A stretch of 64,000 bases of DNA from Natronobacterium texcoconense (GCF_900104065.1 NZ_FNLC01000001.1:806001-870000), one strand, 5' to 3'. Shown: positions 34,656-43,132, counted from the stretch's first letter. Made by a program: numbers and translations. Notes: generated by a model not told the origin, from the sequence alone.

Positions 34656-34686
34656 TGTTTAAGAGTTTTGTACTCATTGCACAATA
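34656..34686 (-). promoter_or_regulatory. trxA-trxB promoter with thiol-type box
   Basis: On the gene strand TATTGTGCAAT (34676-34686) lies upstream of a TATA-like CTCTTAAAC (about 34657-34666), and the ATG is 28 bases further. The 11-base box is identical to one of the two half sites ahead of the TrmB-like regulator at 39837-39847. Confidence 0.6.
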
Positions 34687-34751
34687 CAAACACATGGTCT
34701 GCTGGAGCGAGTTACCGGTGCCGTCCGCGAGAAAGACGTGATAGAACGCGC

Positions 34752-35099
34752 TCACTCCTCGTCGACATCCGCAATCGCGACCGGGTCCGGGTACGACTCG
34801 AGGTCCCGCACCTCGATCGTCGTCCGTCCGTCGTCCGACTCGCGGTAGTGATGAAGCTGAATCCACTCCCTGTGGCGATTGTACCGGACCGCCACTCGCT
34901 CCGTGATCTCCCCGACGTCGGCGTCGATCCGGATCGAGATCGTCTCGTAGGCCCTGATCTCGTAATCGCCGTCCGCATAGCCCGTCACTTCGAGCGTCGT
35001 CCGTTCGGGTTCGAGTTCCTCGGCGGCGTGCTCGAGGATGCGATCGGCGAGGTCGTCGAGAACCTCGAGCGAGGGAATGTCGGCGTCGCTGATCGTCAT
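34752..35099 (-). CDS. Hypothetical acidic protein
   Basis: A 115-residue protein (MTISDADIPSLEVLDDLADR at the start). The middle has alternating beta strands (TTLEVTGYADGDYEIRAYET, VRYNRHREWIQLHHYR) and the end is acidic. No cysteines, no signal peptide and no domain I can name. The gene has its own start at 35097-35099 and a stop 120 bases from trxA's promoter. It probably is a soluble small alpha/beta protein of a haloarchaeal family. Confidence 0.55.
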   Translation of the reverse strand: MTISDADIPSLEVLDDLADRILEHAAEELEPERTTLEVTGYADGDYEIRAYETISIRIDADVGEITERVAVRYNRHREWIQLHHYRESDDGRTTIEVRDLESYPDPVAIADVDEE

Positions 35100-35287
35100 C
35101 GCTCGAGTGTGACAAGAAGCGATGGTGGTCCGCTCCGGACAGCGACGGGTTCGAGCACGGTTTTCGCGAGAGCGATCGGGTCGGTCACGCCGTCAGGCTA
35201 CCACCGCACTCGAGTTAACCGTTCGCCACGATTTCGACGGCTGAGGGCTCGAGGTTCGACACACACGTTGTAACCGATGGCCAGCGG

Positions 35288-36412
35288 TCACGACGACTCC
35301 TCGCCGGAGCCAGCGGTCGCGTCGCCGGGGACTTCGTCGAGCGTGGTCTGTCGTCCTCTCCGACCGGGGCGAGTGTAGCGATCGTAGAGTCCGAGCGTGA
35401 GCGCACCCAATCCGAGCAGGAAGGCGATCAACTCGAGTAACCCACCCAAAAACGGGATCAGGCCCAGAAGCGCGAAGCCGACGAGTCCGACCACGAGCGC
35501 GAGCCAGCGGTTCTGGACGTCGGCGAGTCCGAGCACCCACGAGCCGACGGCGTACTGCCCGTAGACGACGCCGATCCAGATCGCGAGGGCGAAGACGAAC
35601 GCGAGGGCGATGGCGAGCGGAATCCCGATGATCGTGACGGCGACGAGCGCGATCACGATCGGCACGCCGATCATCGTCAGGAAGCCAACCCCGCCCGAAA
35701 CGAGTGGACTGTCGGCCACGCGAGCAGCGACGCCTCGCGAAAACGACGGGAAGACGGCAAGCAAGACGATGCCGAGCAGGAGGTTGGCGAGGAGGCCGTA
35801 CATCACTGACAGCCAGGTGGGGATGGTAAACGCATCGACGAAGTCGTCGACAGTGTTGCCGATGGTCGAATCCTGGACGACGCCACCCGCGACGGTCGCG
35901 TCCGGATCCTCCTCGAAGTTCTCGGCGTCGTATCGGAACTCGCCGCCGACGTCAGCGTTCGGGCCCAGGACGATCGTTTCGGCTCCGACACGAACGTCGC
36001 CGTCGACCGCGCCGTCGACGGCGAGAGCGCCCGCACCCGCGTCGAGACCGCCGCCAATACGGGCCGTCTCACTCACTTCGACCTGTCCGGCACCGACGGC
36101 GACGCCACCCTCGACGGTGCCGTCGATACGGACGTTTCCGGCAGCACCCTCGAGTGATCCCTCGACGGTGCCACCCTCGGCGACGTGGATGTTTCCGGCG
36201 ACACCGGCGACGTCACCCGTGACAGTGCCGTAGACGACGACGGAGCCCGCGACTCCTTCGACGCTGTCGTAGGTCTCGTCTTCCTCGACGACCACCGCAC
36301 CGAAGGTCCCTTCGGCGGACTGGCCAGCGACGATCCCCGTTCCGAGCGAGAGAACGAGGATCCCGACGAGAACGAGGACAGTTAGTCTGGGACTGTCGTG
36401 TGAAATAGCCAT
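35288..36412 (-). CDS. Bactofilin-like beta-helix protein with membrane domain
   Basis: A 374-residue envelope protein. A signal helix (LTVLVLVGILVLSLG) precedes about 140 residues of short repeating strands (SVVVYGTVTGDVAGVAGNIH, GTVEGSLEGAAGNVRIDGTV, GAVDGDVRVGAETIVLG) typical of the bactofilin/polymer-forming beta-helix. Four to five membrane helices follow, and the tail is charged. Bacterial bactofilins form cytoskeletal filaments; the secreted orientation here suggests an outer-face lattice instead. Function unknown; the gene stands alone with a TATA-like box near 36450. Confidence 0.8.
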   Translation of the reverse strand: MAISHDSPRLTVLVLVGILVLSLGTGIVAGQSAEGTFGAVVVEEDETYDSVEGVAGSVVVYGTVTGDVAGVAGNIHVAEGGTVEGSLEGAAGNVRIDGTVEGGVAVGAGQVEVSETARIGGGLDAGAGALAVDGAVDGDVRVGAETIVLGPNADVGGEFRYDAENFEEDPDATVAGGVVQDSTIGNTVDDFVDAFTIPTWLSVMYGLLANLLLGIVLLAVFPSFSRGVAARVADSPLVSGGVGFLTMIGVPIVIALVAVTIIGIPLAIALAFVFALAIWIGVVYGQYAVGSWVLGLADVQNRWLALVVGLVGFALLGLIPFLGGLLELIAFLLGLGALTLGLYDRYTRPGRRGRQTTLDEVPGDATAGSGEESS

Positions 36413-36816
36413 GGAAGAGCTTCGTCACGATGATGTAAATCTGTTTACTATAGATACTGTAAATTGAGGGTGGGTGATGGTAGGAGCGTGATCGATTCTC
36501 GTCGCTCGTAATTTCGAGACTGCATCGTACAGAGACCGAGCGACTCCGTCTTCGGTAGCGTTCGCTTCGACGGCCCCGATTCGATGTGTCACTTGCCGTT
36601 TCTGTTAGTGGCGTGTTCGATGCCAACAGTTAACGATTCGTGGGGTGAACGGACCATCAGTATCGCTGTCTCACCACGCTGTGGCGGTCAGGCTGCGACG
36701 CTGTGGCGGACTCGGCAGCGAAGTCGCCAGGAGAGACGACGGCGCTTCGAGTTGCTGGCCGCAATACGACGGCCCACGTGAGTCGGCTCCTGACGGACCC
36801 ACAGACGACTGCTATC
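36413..36816. other. Intergenic region between divergent genes
   Basis: It holds the promoter of the bactofilin-like gene (AT-rich TATAGATACTG near 36450) and the leader of the HTH_10 gene at 36817. Open frames here are Arg-rich and unconvincing. An upstream start at 36703 for the HTH_10 gene is possible but adds a Ser/Thr-rich stretch not seen in related regulators. Confidence 0.45.
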
Positions 36817-37506
36817 ATGGTGTTGACTGCCGAAATCACGATCCCTGCCGACACGTTCGCTCTCGGCAGCCTATTCCAGGCGTATCCCGACGCAGTTATC
36901 GAATTCGAGCCCGTGGTGCCGCTCCAGAGCGATCGGGGACCGAATCTCCCGCTCGTCTGGATCGGCGGCGTCGAACCCGATGCAGTTCTCACGGTCTTGA
37001 GCGAAACCGACGGTATCGAAGTCGTCGAACGGCTCGCGAGCGCCGATGGAGAGACGCTGTTCGAACTCGAGTGGTCGGACGAACTCGACGGGATGGTACA
37101 GCCGCTTCTCGACACCGGTGGACGGATTCTCACCTCCAGAGGGACGGTCGAGCACTGGGAGTTTCACCTGCTTTTCGACTCGCACGTGTCGCTCTCGGAG
37201 TTCAACATGGCCGTCACGGGAAACGGGATCCCCGTTACCTTGCGCCGACTCTCGAGTTCGATGGTGCAGCGGGAAGTCGGCGACGAGGAGAGTAACCGTT
37301 CCCTTCCGCCGAACCATCGAGAGACGCTGTTGCTGGCCTATCGCAGCGGCTACTACGATACGCCTCGGGAGTGCCAGCTCGCCGATCTCGCGGCGAAAGA
37401 AGAGGTAAGCGACAGTGCGCTGTCGAAGCGGATTCGTCGGGCTACCGCGAGCCTGATCGAACGCACCCTCATCGTGGACGAGGATTCCGGTACTCCGAGA
37501 CGGTGA
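36817..37506 (+). CDS. HTH_10 (Bat-type) regulator
   Basis: A 229-residue regulator. Residues 1-150 are the Bat-like core (MVLTAEITIPADTFALGSLF, ALGSLFQAYPDAVIEFE), typical of haloarchaeal opsin-activator relatives. The HTH_10 domain is near the C-terminus (RETLLLAYRSGYYDTPRECQ, SDSALSKRIRRATASLIE). Many proteins of this exact opening motif have the internal start chosen here. Its position ahead of the Tat-exported pair at 37805-38775 (same strand, 300 bases) suggests it may control them, but this is inference. Confidence 0.8.
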   Translation: MVLTAEITIPADTFALGSLFQAYPDAVIEFEPVVPLQSDRGPNLPLVWIGGVEPDAVLTVLSETDGIEVVERLASADGETLFELEWSDELDGMVQPLLDTGGRILTSRGTVEHWEFHLLFDSHVSLSEFNMAVTGNGIPVTLRRLSSSMVQREVGDEESNRSLPPNHRETLLLAYRSGYYDTPRECQLADLAAKEEVSDSALSKRIRRATASLIERTLIVDEDSGTPRR

Positions 37507-37628
37507 GGCTACAGCCCGCTGTGAGTCAGGAGGGGTCGTGACTGACGACAGTCATTGCGACGCTTTCGGTGTCGAACCCCTGCGCGATTGGGTTTATTAT
37601 TAGCCGTTCATTTGTGAGCGGTTCCAGT

Positions 37629-37725
37629 GACCTCACCCGTTCGGGACTGTCTGTGGGGGTTTACGTCCACAGATAGGGTCCGTTCATCTCGTGACACGAA
37701 TGTTCACAACGATACGTGTGAGGTC
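37629..37725 (+). promoter_or_regulatory. Structured leader with nested repeats
   Basis: GACCTCAC at 37629-37636 and GTGAGGTC at 37718-37725 are perfect inverted 8-base arms. Inside is a hairpin with TCTGTGG at 37650-37656 and CCACAGA at 37667-37673. It lies between an AT-rich TTTATTATT near 37591 and the ATG at 37805, so it may be a leader RNA structure or operator. Confidence 0.4.
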
Positions 37726-37804
37726 GTGACCACTGCAGGTGGGACGCGACGAGAGGGTACGAACGGATGAGCCGAACGAACGACCAGGACGTTATTCGAT
37801 AGAC

Positions 37805-38245
37805 ATGACAGACGAAACTAGCGGACCAGGGAGCGACTCGAGGCGAACGTTCATCAAAAAAGGGGCGCTCGTGGCCGTCGGTCTCACGGCCGGTACTGGA
37901 GCGACTGCCACCACTGCAACGGCCAACGACGAAACCGCGGTTCTACAGGGACACGATTACTATCCGGACGTCGATTTCGACGTCCTGACGCAGTTCGGAA
38001 CGGGGACGCGAAACAACTTCTTCGAACGCTTCGACGAAGAAGAGGTGCTGGGCGACCCGGGCGACTGGGAGGTGTACGTGATACGGATCGATATCGGCGA
38101 GAGTGAAGGCGAACTGGGACACCTGCTGATCGATACTGACGACGACGATCTGGACGTCGAACCCGGTGACTCGGGCACGATGGACGAAATCGGTTCGTTC
38201 CGCAACCGCGAGCGGAACCTGATCGAAACGGAGGTCGACATCTAA
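37805..38245 (+). CDS. Tat-exported small protein, paralogue 1
   Basis: A 146-residue secreted protein with a twin-arginine signal (SRRTFIKKGALVAVGLTAG). The mature domain, about 100 residues, starts DETAVLQGHDYYPDVDFDV and includes NNFFERFDEEEVLGDPGDWEVYVIRIDIGES, then a loop rich in Asp (DTDDDDLDVEPGDSGTMDE). It is paralogous to the next gene: DYYP, a FFE motif, W-x-VY and GD-x-GTM match. The Asp-rich loop could bind calcium. Two bases separate it from the second copy, so they are co-transcribed. Function unknown. Confidence 0.7.
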   Translation: MTDETSGPGSDSRRTFIKKGALVAVGLTAGTGATATTATANDETAVLQGHDYYPDVDFDVLTQFGTGTRNNFFERFDEEEVLGDPGDWEVYVIRIDIGESEGELGHLLIDTDDDDLDVEPGDSGTMDEIGSFRNRERNLIETEVDI

Positions 38246-38247
38246 CC

Positions 38248-38775
38248 ATGACACCGAACGACCAGGAGTACACGGAGGAGTCGAGGGGGCTCGAGAAGCG
38301 AGGAGTTGCTGGGGCTACCGCACTCGCGGCCGGTGCCGGCATCGCGGCCGCCACGGGCAGCGTGACGGCTCAGGAAACCCAGGAGATCGTGATTAAGGCG
38401 AACGATTACTACCCGAACGAGGAGTTCGTCGTCCTGACCGATTACGAGGAACGGAACCGGACCGAGTTCTTCGAGGAGTACGACAGTGGCGAAGACGTGT
38501 TCGAGGACTCCGACGACTGGGACGTCTACTCGATTCTCGTCGAGGTCGGCGAACCGTCAGGCAGGCTAGCGGTCATGATGATCGACAACGACGTGGATCC
38601 GAACCCCGGCGACAGAGGGACGATGGGCGATTCGGCGTCGTTCAAGGACGCCGAGTGGGATCTGATCGAACTCGACGTCGAGTTCGACGACGACGTCGAT
38701 GACGAAGATGACGATAACGAAGCCGACGACGAAGCTGACGAGGACGAGGCCGACAGCGAGGGGAGCCTCGGCTGA
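38248..38775 (+). CDS. Exported small protein, paralogue 2 with acidic tail
   Basis: A 175-residue paralogue of the upstream gene. The signal has a KR pair in place of RR (LEKRGVAGATALAAGAGIAA), so it is a borderline Tat signal. The mature domain (DYYPNEEFVVLTDYEERNRT, then SDDWDVYSILVEVGE and GDRGTMGDSASF) matches paralogue 1. A C-terminal tail of about 35 Asp/Glu residues is extra. The pair may form a heterodimer or bind cations together. Function unknown. Confidence 0.68.
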   Translation: MTPNDQEYTEESRGLEKRGVAGATALAAGAGIAAATGSVTAQETQEIVIKANDYYPNEEFVVLTDYEERNRTEFFEEYDSGEDVFEDSDDWDVYSILVEVGEPSGRLAVMMIDNDVDPNPGDRGTMGDSASFKDAEWDLIELDVEFDDDVDDEDDDNEADDEADEDEADSEGSLG

Positions 38776-38842
38776 CGACACCGTTTTCCAATAGCGTCGT
38801 AGTCGGCCCGGACTGACGCGAAAGCGAACTGACGCTGCGGGT

Positions 38843-39265
38843 TCAGTACGGCGGACGCTGCGCCTGTACGACCGTCGCGAGTTGCTGGTGTTCGTCCGCC
38901 AGCAGTTCGTTCAGATCGTCGATCGTGATGATTCCGGTCAACTCGCCGCTCGAGTCGACGACTGGGAGCCGACGAACGGCGTGCTCGCTCATCAGTTCGG
39001 TCGCCTGGTAGAATCCGCTATCGTGCTCGACCGTACACAGATCCGTCGACATGACGTCGTCTGCGGTCATCCCATCGGGACTCTCGCCCTGGCCGATCAC
39101 CTGAAGTGTGAGGTCGCGATCGGTGACGATACCGACCGGCTCGTCGTCGTCGGTGATTACGACGCTGCCGACGCTCTCTTCGTCCATCGTCGTTGCGATA
39201 TCTTCGATCGGGTCGTCGGTCGTTGCGGTGACGACGTCACTGCGTGCGAGGTTTTCGACTGGCAT
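38843..39265 (-). CDS. CBS-pair protein
   Basis: A 140-residue protein of two CBS domains (MPVENLARSDVVTATTDDPI, PVGIVTDRDLTLQVIGQG, ADDVMSTDLCTVEHDS, LPVVDSSGELTGIITIDDL). The second repeat has a Cys (C89-like) that other CBS pairs lack. ATG at 39263-39265 fits the domain; an earlier frame start at 39283 adds a few residues. It is followed, on the same strand, by the TrmB-like regulator at 120 bases. Adenosyl-ligand sensing is the family role; a link to sulfur genes is suggested only by position. Confidence 0.85.
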   Translation of the reverse strand: MPVENLARSDVVTATTDDPIEDIATTMDEESVGSVVITDDDEPVGIVTDRDLTLQVIGQGESPDGMTADDVMSTDLCTVEHDSGFYQATELMSEHAVRRLPVVDSSGELTGIITIDDLNELLADEHQQLATVVQAQRPPY

Positions 39266-39385
39266 ACGGGTTTCCCTCCCCACGCTCGAGGGTATAATAC
39301 TGCACCCCGTTTGTTGGCAGTAGAGACAACCACTGCATCGAGAACACTCGTCTTCAGCCGAATGAAAACGAATTCGACAGAGCCG

Positions 39386-39790
39386 TCAGCTTTCGGCGGG
39401 GACCGTGGTCTCTTCGACGCCCTCGTACTTGTCCTCGAACTCCTGGATGAGCTGGCCCATCTTCGCGTACCAGTCGTTGAGCATCCGCTGCATGTCGTCG
39501 GCGATCTGATCGGGGTCGGTCGGGTAGTAGACGTGGTAGTAGCCGCCCTGATCGTAGTTGATCTGTTCTTTCTGGATGAAGCCACTCTGGAGGAGGCGCT
39601 GGATCGAGCGGTAGGCCGTCGAGCGTTCGCGGTCGACACGCTCGGCGACTTCGTCGATCGTCAGCGGTTCGTCGCTTTCGACCATCGCCCGGAAACACTC
39701 CTTGTCGAGTTGCTTGAGACCGTGGATACACTCCAGCAAGCCTTCACACTCCATATCCTGCTGGAGTTGTTCTGCCATCGAGTTAGCCAT
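39386..39790 (-). CDS. TrmB-like single winged-helix regulator, OxsR-like
   Basis: A 134-residue transcription factor. Residues about 40-85 form a winged helix (LTIDEVAERVDRERSTAYRS, IQRLLQSGFIQKEQ). The N-terminus has three cysteines at 15, 21 and 32 (MECEGLLECIHGLKQLDKEC) and the C-terminus is a long helix likely used for dimer contact. This resembles OxsR, a thiol-based TrmB-like regulator described in Haloferax volcanii, where one cysteine is needed for redox response. Its own promoter holds two TATTGTG half sites, consistent with autoregulation. The assignment as OxsR orthologue is inference. Confidence 0.82.
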   Translation of the reverse strand: MANSMAEQLQQDMECEGLLECIHGLKQLDKECFRAMVESDEPLTIDEVAERVDRERSTAYRSIQRLLQSGFIQKEQINYDQGGYYHVYYPTDPDQIADDMQRMLNDWYAKMGQLIQEFEDKYEGVEETTVPAES

Positions 39791-39818
39791 ATCTTATCTC
39801 GAGGTAGGCGGTACGGCC

Positions 39819-39847
39819 GTATAAGTATTGTGTGAATATTGTGCAAT
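39819..39847 (-). promoter_or_regulatory. Double TATTGTG site at the TrmB-like gene
   Basis: On the plus strand TATTGTG occurs at 39826-39832 and 39837-39843, 11 bases apart (one helical turn), the second as TATTGTGCAAT. Reading the gene strand they lie just upstream of TATA-like CTTATACGG (39817-39825). Spacing by one helical turn suggests a dimer on one face of the DNA. Confidence 0.6.
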
Positions 39848-39883
39848 GCTGATACTGGCGATTTGAGGGCCGAACGAATCCGT

Positions 39884-41737
39884 TCAGTCGTGTGGGTGGA
39901 ATCGCTTGATGGCTCGATCGACCGCGTTCGTCTGCCCGAGGAAGGTGACCCGATCTCCGTCACGGAGTTCGTGGTCACCGGTCGGGACCTCCGTCCGCCC
40001 GTCGTCGTGGGTGAGCAGGCCGACGATACAGCCGTCCGGAATCTCAGCGTTGACCTCGGCGATCCGCTTCCCGACGAGATCCGCCGCCGTGACCTCGATT
40101 TCCTGGACGTCTCCCGTTCGCCCGAGTTCGTTCATCCACGCCGACAGCGACGGTCGCTCGAGCACGTTCTCGAGCGACCAGGCGGTCGCCATCGAGAGAT
40201 CGATCGCGCGGACGTCCAGCGATTCGAAGGCGTCGACGTTGTCGGGCTGATTGACTCGCGAGGCGACGTTCTCGACGTCGAACGTCGTCTTCGCGAGCTG
40301 ACAGACCAGCAGATTGACGTCGTCGTCCGGCGTGGTCGCGATGACCGTCTTCGCGTCGGAGACGCCGGCTTCCGCGAGGGCGTCGGCGTCGGTGCCGTCG
40401 CCCTCGAGCGCCCGGAGTCCGCGTTTCCGGGCCTTCTCGACTGCGTCAGGGTCCTCGTCGACGACGAGGACGTTCTCTCCGTCCTGTTCGAGCCGTTCTG
40501 CCAGCGAGAGGCCGACTCGACCTCCGCCGACGATGATTGTGCGCATTGGTGAAACCTCGAGGTAGTTCGCGATCTGTCGTGCGAGGCCGGCCTGGAGGAC
40601 GACCGTCGCGAAGATGATCAGGAAGACGGTACCAGCGAGTAGCTGAGCCTCTTGTGGTCGGCCCAGTGACTGTAGTTCGACGGCGAACAGCGTCGCCACG
40701 CTTGCGGGGATGATCCCGCGCGGGCCGACGGCACTGAGGAACAGCCGTTCTCTGCGGGTGTATCGCGCGCCCGTCGTCGCCAGATAGATGACGGCCGGCC
40801 GGAGCACGAGCGTGACTGCGACGACGACCGCGAGACCGGCCAGGCCGAGCGTGAGGATGTCCTGGAAGTCGATCAGCGCCGCCAGCACGACGAAGACAAA
40901 CGAGAGGACGACGACCGAGAGGTCGTCCAGGAAGTCGATGACTTCCTCGTGGTGTGGGAGATCGACGTTGCCGAGGACGAGGCCGGCCATCGCTGCGGCG
41001 GCGATGCCGGTCTCGTGGGCGACTAGCTCGGCACCGCCGTAGGCCGCGACGATTCCCGCGAGGACGATCAGTCTGGCGTGAAGCGGCCCGGTGCTCGGGG
41101 TGAGGTTCCCATGGCTGAGGGCGTACCACACGATCCCGGCGACGAGTGCCCCCACCGCCAGTCCGACGAACAGCCGAGCGACGAAGTCGACGACCAGCCG
41201 TGACAGACCGCCGTTACCGGCGACGAGCACTTCGAAGACGACGACGACCAGTATCGCAGCGGTCACGTCGTTGATTACGCCCTCGCCCTCGAGGAGGGCC
41301 GCGACGTGGTCGCGGACGGTGACGACCTGCAGGATGGGACCGATCACCGTCGGACCGGTCGCGATCAACAGCGCCCCGACGAGCAGGCCGACCTCGAGGC
41401 TCGTCTCGAGGAAGACGACGACAGCGGCGGCCGTCCCGAGCCAGGTGATCGCTGCGCCGACCGTGACGAGTCTGGTCAGTGCCCGCGGACTCTCCCGGAG
41501 TTTCCCGAGGTGGAGGTGGTAGCCGCCCTCGAAGAGGATGATCGCGACGCTGACGCCGACCATCGCCGAGAGGCCGCCGCCGAAGGTGTCTTTCGAGACC
41601 AGCCCGAGCACTTCGGGACCGATTGCGATGCCGGCGCCGATCAGAAACAGGACGCTGGGGATCCGGAACCGGTCCGCGAGGACGCGGGAGGCGACGCCGA
41701 GCGTCAGGATGAGGGCGACGACGGCGACGAGTATCAC
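39884..41737 (-). CDS. CPA-type Na+(K+)/H+ antiporter with TrkA domains
   Basis: A 617-residue fusion. Residues 1-390 are the antiporter with 11-12 helices: ATGPTVIGPILQVV and the EGEGVINDVTAAILV helix carry the Asn-Asp ion-binding pair (N then D) of CPA1 antiporters. GIIPASVATLFAVEL is a late conserved helix. A TrkA_N module (MRTIIVGGGRVGLSLAERLE) follows at about 400 and a TrkA_C domain ends the protein (VTAADLVGKRIAEVN). The TrkA part would gate transport by nucleotide binding. It would help hold pH and Na+/K+ in a halophile. Its promoter is shared with nothing visible. Confidence 0.9.
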   Translation of the reverse strand: MILVAVVALILTLGVASRVLADRFRIPSVLFLIGAGIAIGPEVLGLVSKDTFGGGLSAMVGVSVAIILFEGGYHLHLGKLRESPRALTRLVTVGAAITWLGTAAAVVVFLETSLEVGLLVGALLIATGPTVIGPILQVVTVRDHVAALLEGEGVINDVTAAILVVVVFEVLVAGNGGLSRLVVDFVARLFVGLAVGALVAGIVWYALSHGNLTPSTGPLHARLIVLAGIVAAYGGAELVAHETGIAAAAMAGLVLGNVDLPHHEEVIDFLDDLSVVVLSFVFVVLAALIDFQDILTLGLAGLAVVVAVTLVLRPAVIYLATTGARYTRRERLFLSAVGPRGIIPASVATLFAVELQSLGRPQEAQLLAGTVFLIIFATVVLQAGLARQIANYLEVSPMRTIIVGGGRVGLSLAERLEQDGENVLVVDEDPDAVEKARKRGLRALEGDGTDADALAEAGVSDAKTVIATTPDDDVNLLVCQLAKTTFDVENVASRVNQPDNVDAFESLDVRAIDLSMATAWSLENVLERPSLSAWMNELGRTGDVQEIEVTAADLVGKRIAEVNAEIPDGCIVGLLTHDDGRTEVPTGDHELRDGDRVTFLGQTNAVDRAIKRFHPHD

Positions 41738-41810
41738 GACCGATCACCGACGTCGCGTCCGGATCGAGAGTCTGGTTCGTCGCCCGACACAGTTTCCCCC
41801 ATTCCCACGA

Positions 41811-42836
41811 TTAATCGTTCCCTCCCGCCGTCGCGGTCGGTCCGACGTCTTTCGTTCGGACGGCCTGTGCACCGTAGTAGAAGATGACGCCCGTGACGAA
41901 CGCCGACGAGCCGACGAGCAAGATGAAACTCGCCGTATCGAGGATCGGTATCGCGAGCCAGGTAGCGAGTTCGCCGAGAGCGACGGCGAGGCTCGCCAGC
42001 AACAGCATGATACCGAAGTAGATGGTGACGTCGTCCTCGTCGACGTAGGCCGTCGCTGCCGAACCGATGCGAGCGCCGAGTGCGCTTCCAGCCAGCAGTC
42101 CGGTTACGATCCCGAGGTCGACGACGCCGTCTAATCCGTACGTGAAAGCACCGACTGCCCCGGACATGAGTGCGCCGAAGAGACTCGTCCCGACGGCGGC
42201 AGCGAGGGGGACTCCGATGAGGTAGTAGATCGCAGGCATACGGATGAATCCGCCACCGACGCCGAGGAACCCTGAGACGACACCGACGCCACCACCGACG
42301 CCCGAGATCGTCCACATCGACGCCTTGCTCCCGTCGGTCAGCGTGACCATCGGTGGGATGTTGTAGGATTTGATCTTCTTCGCGATCTCCGGGATGTCGT
42401 CGTCGGCAACGTCGTTTTCACCGTCGGTGTCGGCGGCCTTCTCGAGCGCGCTCCGAACGAACAACACGCCGATCGCCGCGAGCAACAGCACGTACGCAGT
42501 CCCGACGACGACTTCGGCCTGCCCGATCGCCTCGAGGCCGTAGACGAGCATCTTTCCGGCCTCGATGCCGACGGCGATACCGACGAACATCAACGCACCG
42601 AGTTTGTAGTCTACTTGCCCGACGTCGTGGTGTTTCATCGTCGCGATGACGGCCGTCCCGAAGACGAAGGCCATCGAACTGCCGATCGCGACCGGCGCGG
42701 GGTAGCCGAGGATCAACAGCGCGGGCGTCACGAGAAACGATCCACCCATTCCGAAGAAGCCGAAGAAGACCCCGACCATGAAGCCGAAGGCGACGAACAG
42801 CGCCAGGAGTCCGACACTCAGTCCGAGTGGCTCCAT
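41811..42836 (-). CDS. Sulfite exporter TauE/SafE-family permease
   Basis: A 341-residue permease with about nine helices in two repeats: VGVFFGFFGMGGSFLVTPAL and GGVGVVSGFLGVGGGFIRMP are the two conserved glycine-rich TauE/SafE motifs. A 60-residue acidic cytoplasmic loop separates them. The family moves organosulfur or sulfite-like anions, or sulfur compounds in general. It starts one base after the 48-residue protein gene upstream and is probably co-transcribed from the promoter with TATTGTG at 43083. Its neighbours are sulfur-related, so a role in sulfur compound export is likely. Confidence 0.88.
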   Translation of the reverse strand: MEPLGLSVGLLALFVAFGFMVGVFFGFFGMGGSFLVTPALLILGYPAPVAIGSSMAFVFGTAVIATMKHHDVGQVDYKLGALMFVGIAVGIEAGKMLVYGLEAIGQAEVVVGTAYVLLLAAIGVLFVRSALEKAADTDGENDVADDDIPEIAKKIKSYNIPPMVTLTDGSKASMWTISGVGGGVGVVSGFLGVGGGFIRMPAIYYLIGVPLAAAVGTSLFGALMSGAVGAFTYGLDGVVDLGIVTGLLAGSALGARIGSAATAYVDEDDVTIYFGIMLLLASLAVALGELATWLAIPILDTASFILLVGSSAFVTGVIFYYGAQAVRTKDVGPTATAGGND

Positions 42837-42837
42837 A

Positions 42838-42984
42838 TTATGCGTTCTCGATCGTTTCGATGAGGGCTGGTGCGACCGCTCGTTCGACGACGCCGTAGCC
42901 GACGTAGAGACCGACCGCTTCGACGAGGACGACGGCGACGAGCAACGTGGCCTGTACCGGTGACGAAAGAGCGACGCCGATCAT
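42838..42984 (-). CDS. 48-residue one-helix membrane protein (DUF7512-like)
   Basis: A short gene with ATG at 42982-42984 and TAA at 42838-42840. The protein MIGVALSSPVQATLLVAVVL continues with VEAVGLYVGYGVVER and ends IETIENA: one membrane helix with a conserved-looking YVGYG. It resembles a small haloarchaeal family often found by TauE/SafE permeases, which I recall as DUF7512. The stop lies one base from the permease start. It may be an accessory subunit or a stabiliser of the transporter. Confidence 0.7.
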   Translation of the reverse strand: MIGVALSSPVQATLLVAVVLVEAVGLYVGYGVVERAVAPALIETIENA

Positions 42985-43060
42985 TCGCCGCTCACCCGAA
43001 CCCCAACCGATTGTGTGCGAATCATGGTTTTCTACTCAATACTCACTAACCGAAGGGTGC

Positions 43061-43092
43061 GTATAATGCTTTTGGGACTGGTGCACAATATT
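43061..43092 (-). promoter_or_regulatory. Promoter with thiol-type box ahead of the TauE operon
   Basis: On the gene strand AATATTGTGC (43083-43092) is followed by a TATA-like GCATTATAC (43061-43069). The start at 42984 is about 80 bases on, so a short untranslated leader of about 50 bases is implied. A second partial copy, ATTGTGTGC, lies at 43010-43018. Confidence 0.5.
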
Positions 43093-43120
43093 ACTGCAAG
43101 ATATGTCACGGCTATCCAAC

Positions 43121-43132
43121 GAGAATATTCTC
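43121..43132. promoter_or_regulatory. Perfect palindrome GAGAATATTCTC
   Basis: A 12-base perfect palindrome in the AT-rich intergenic region between the TauE operon and the stress protein gene. Symmetry suits a dimeric regulator. No second copy was noticed in the window. Confidence 0.4.
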
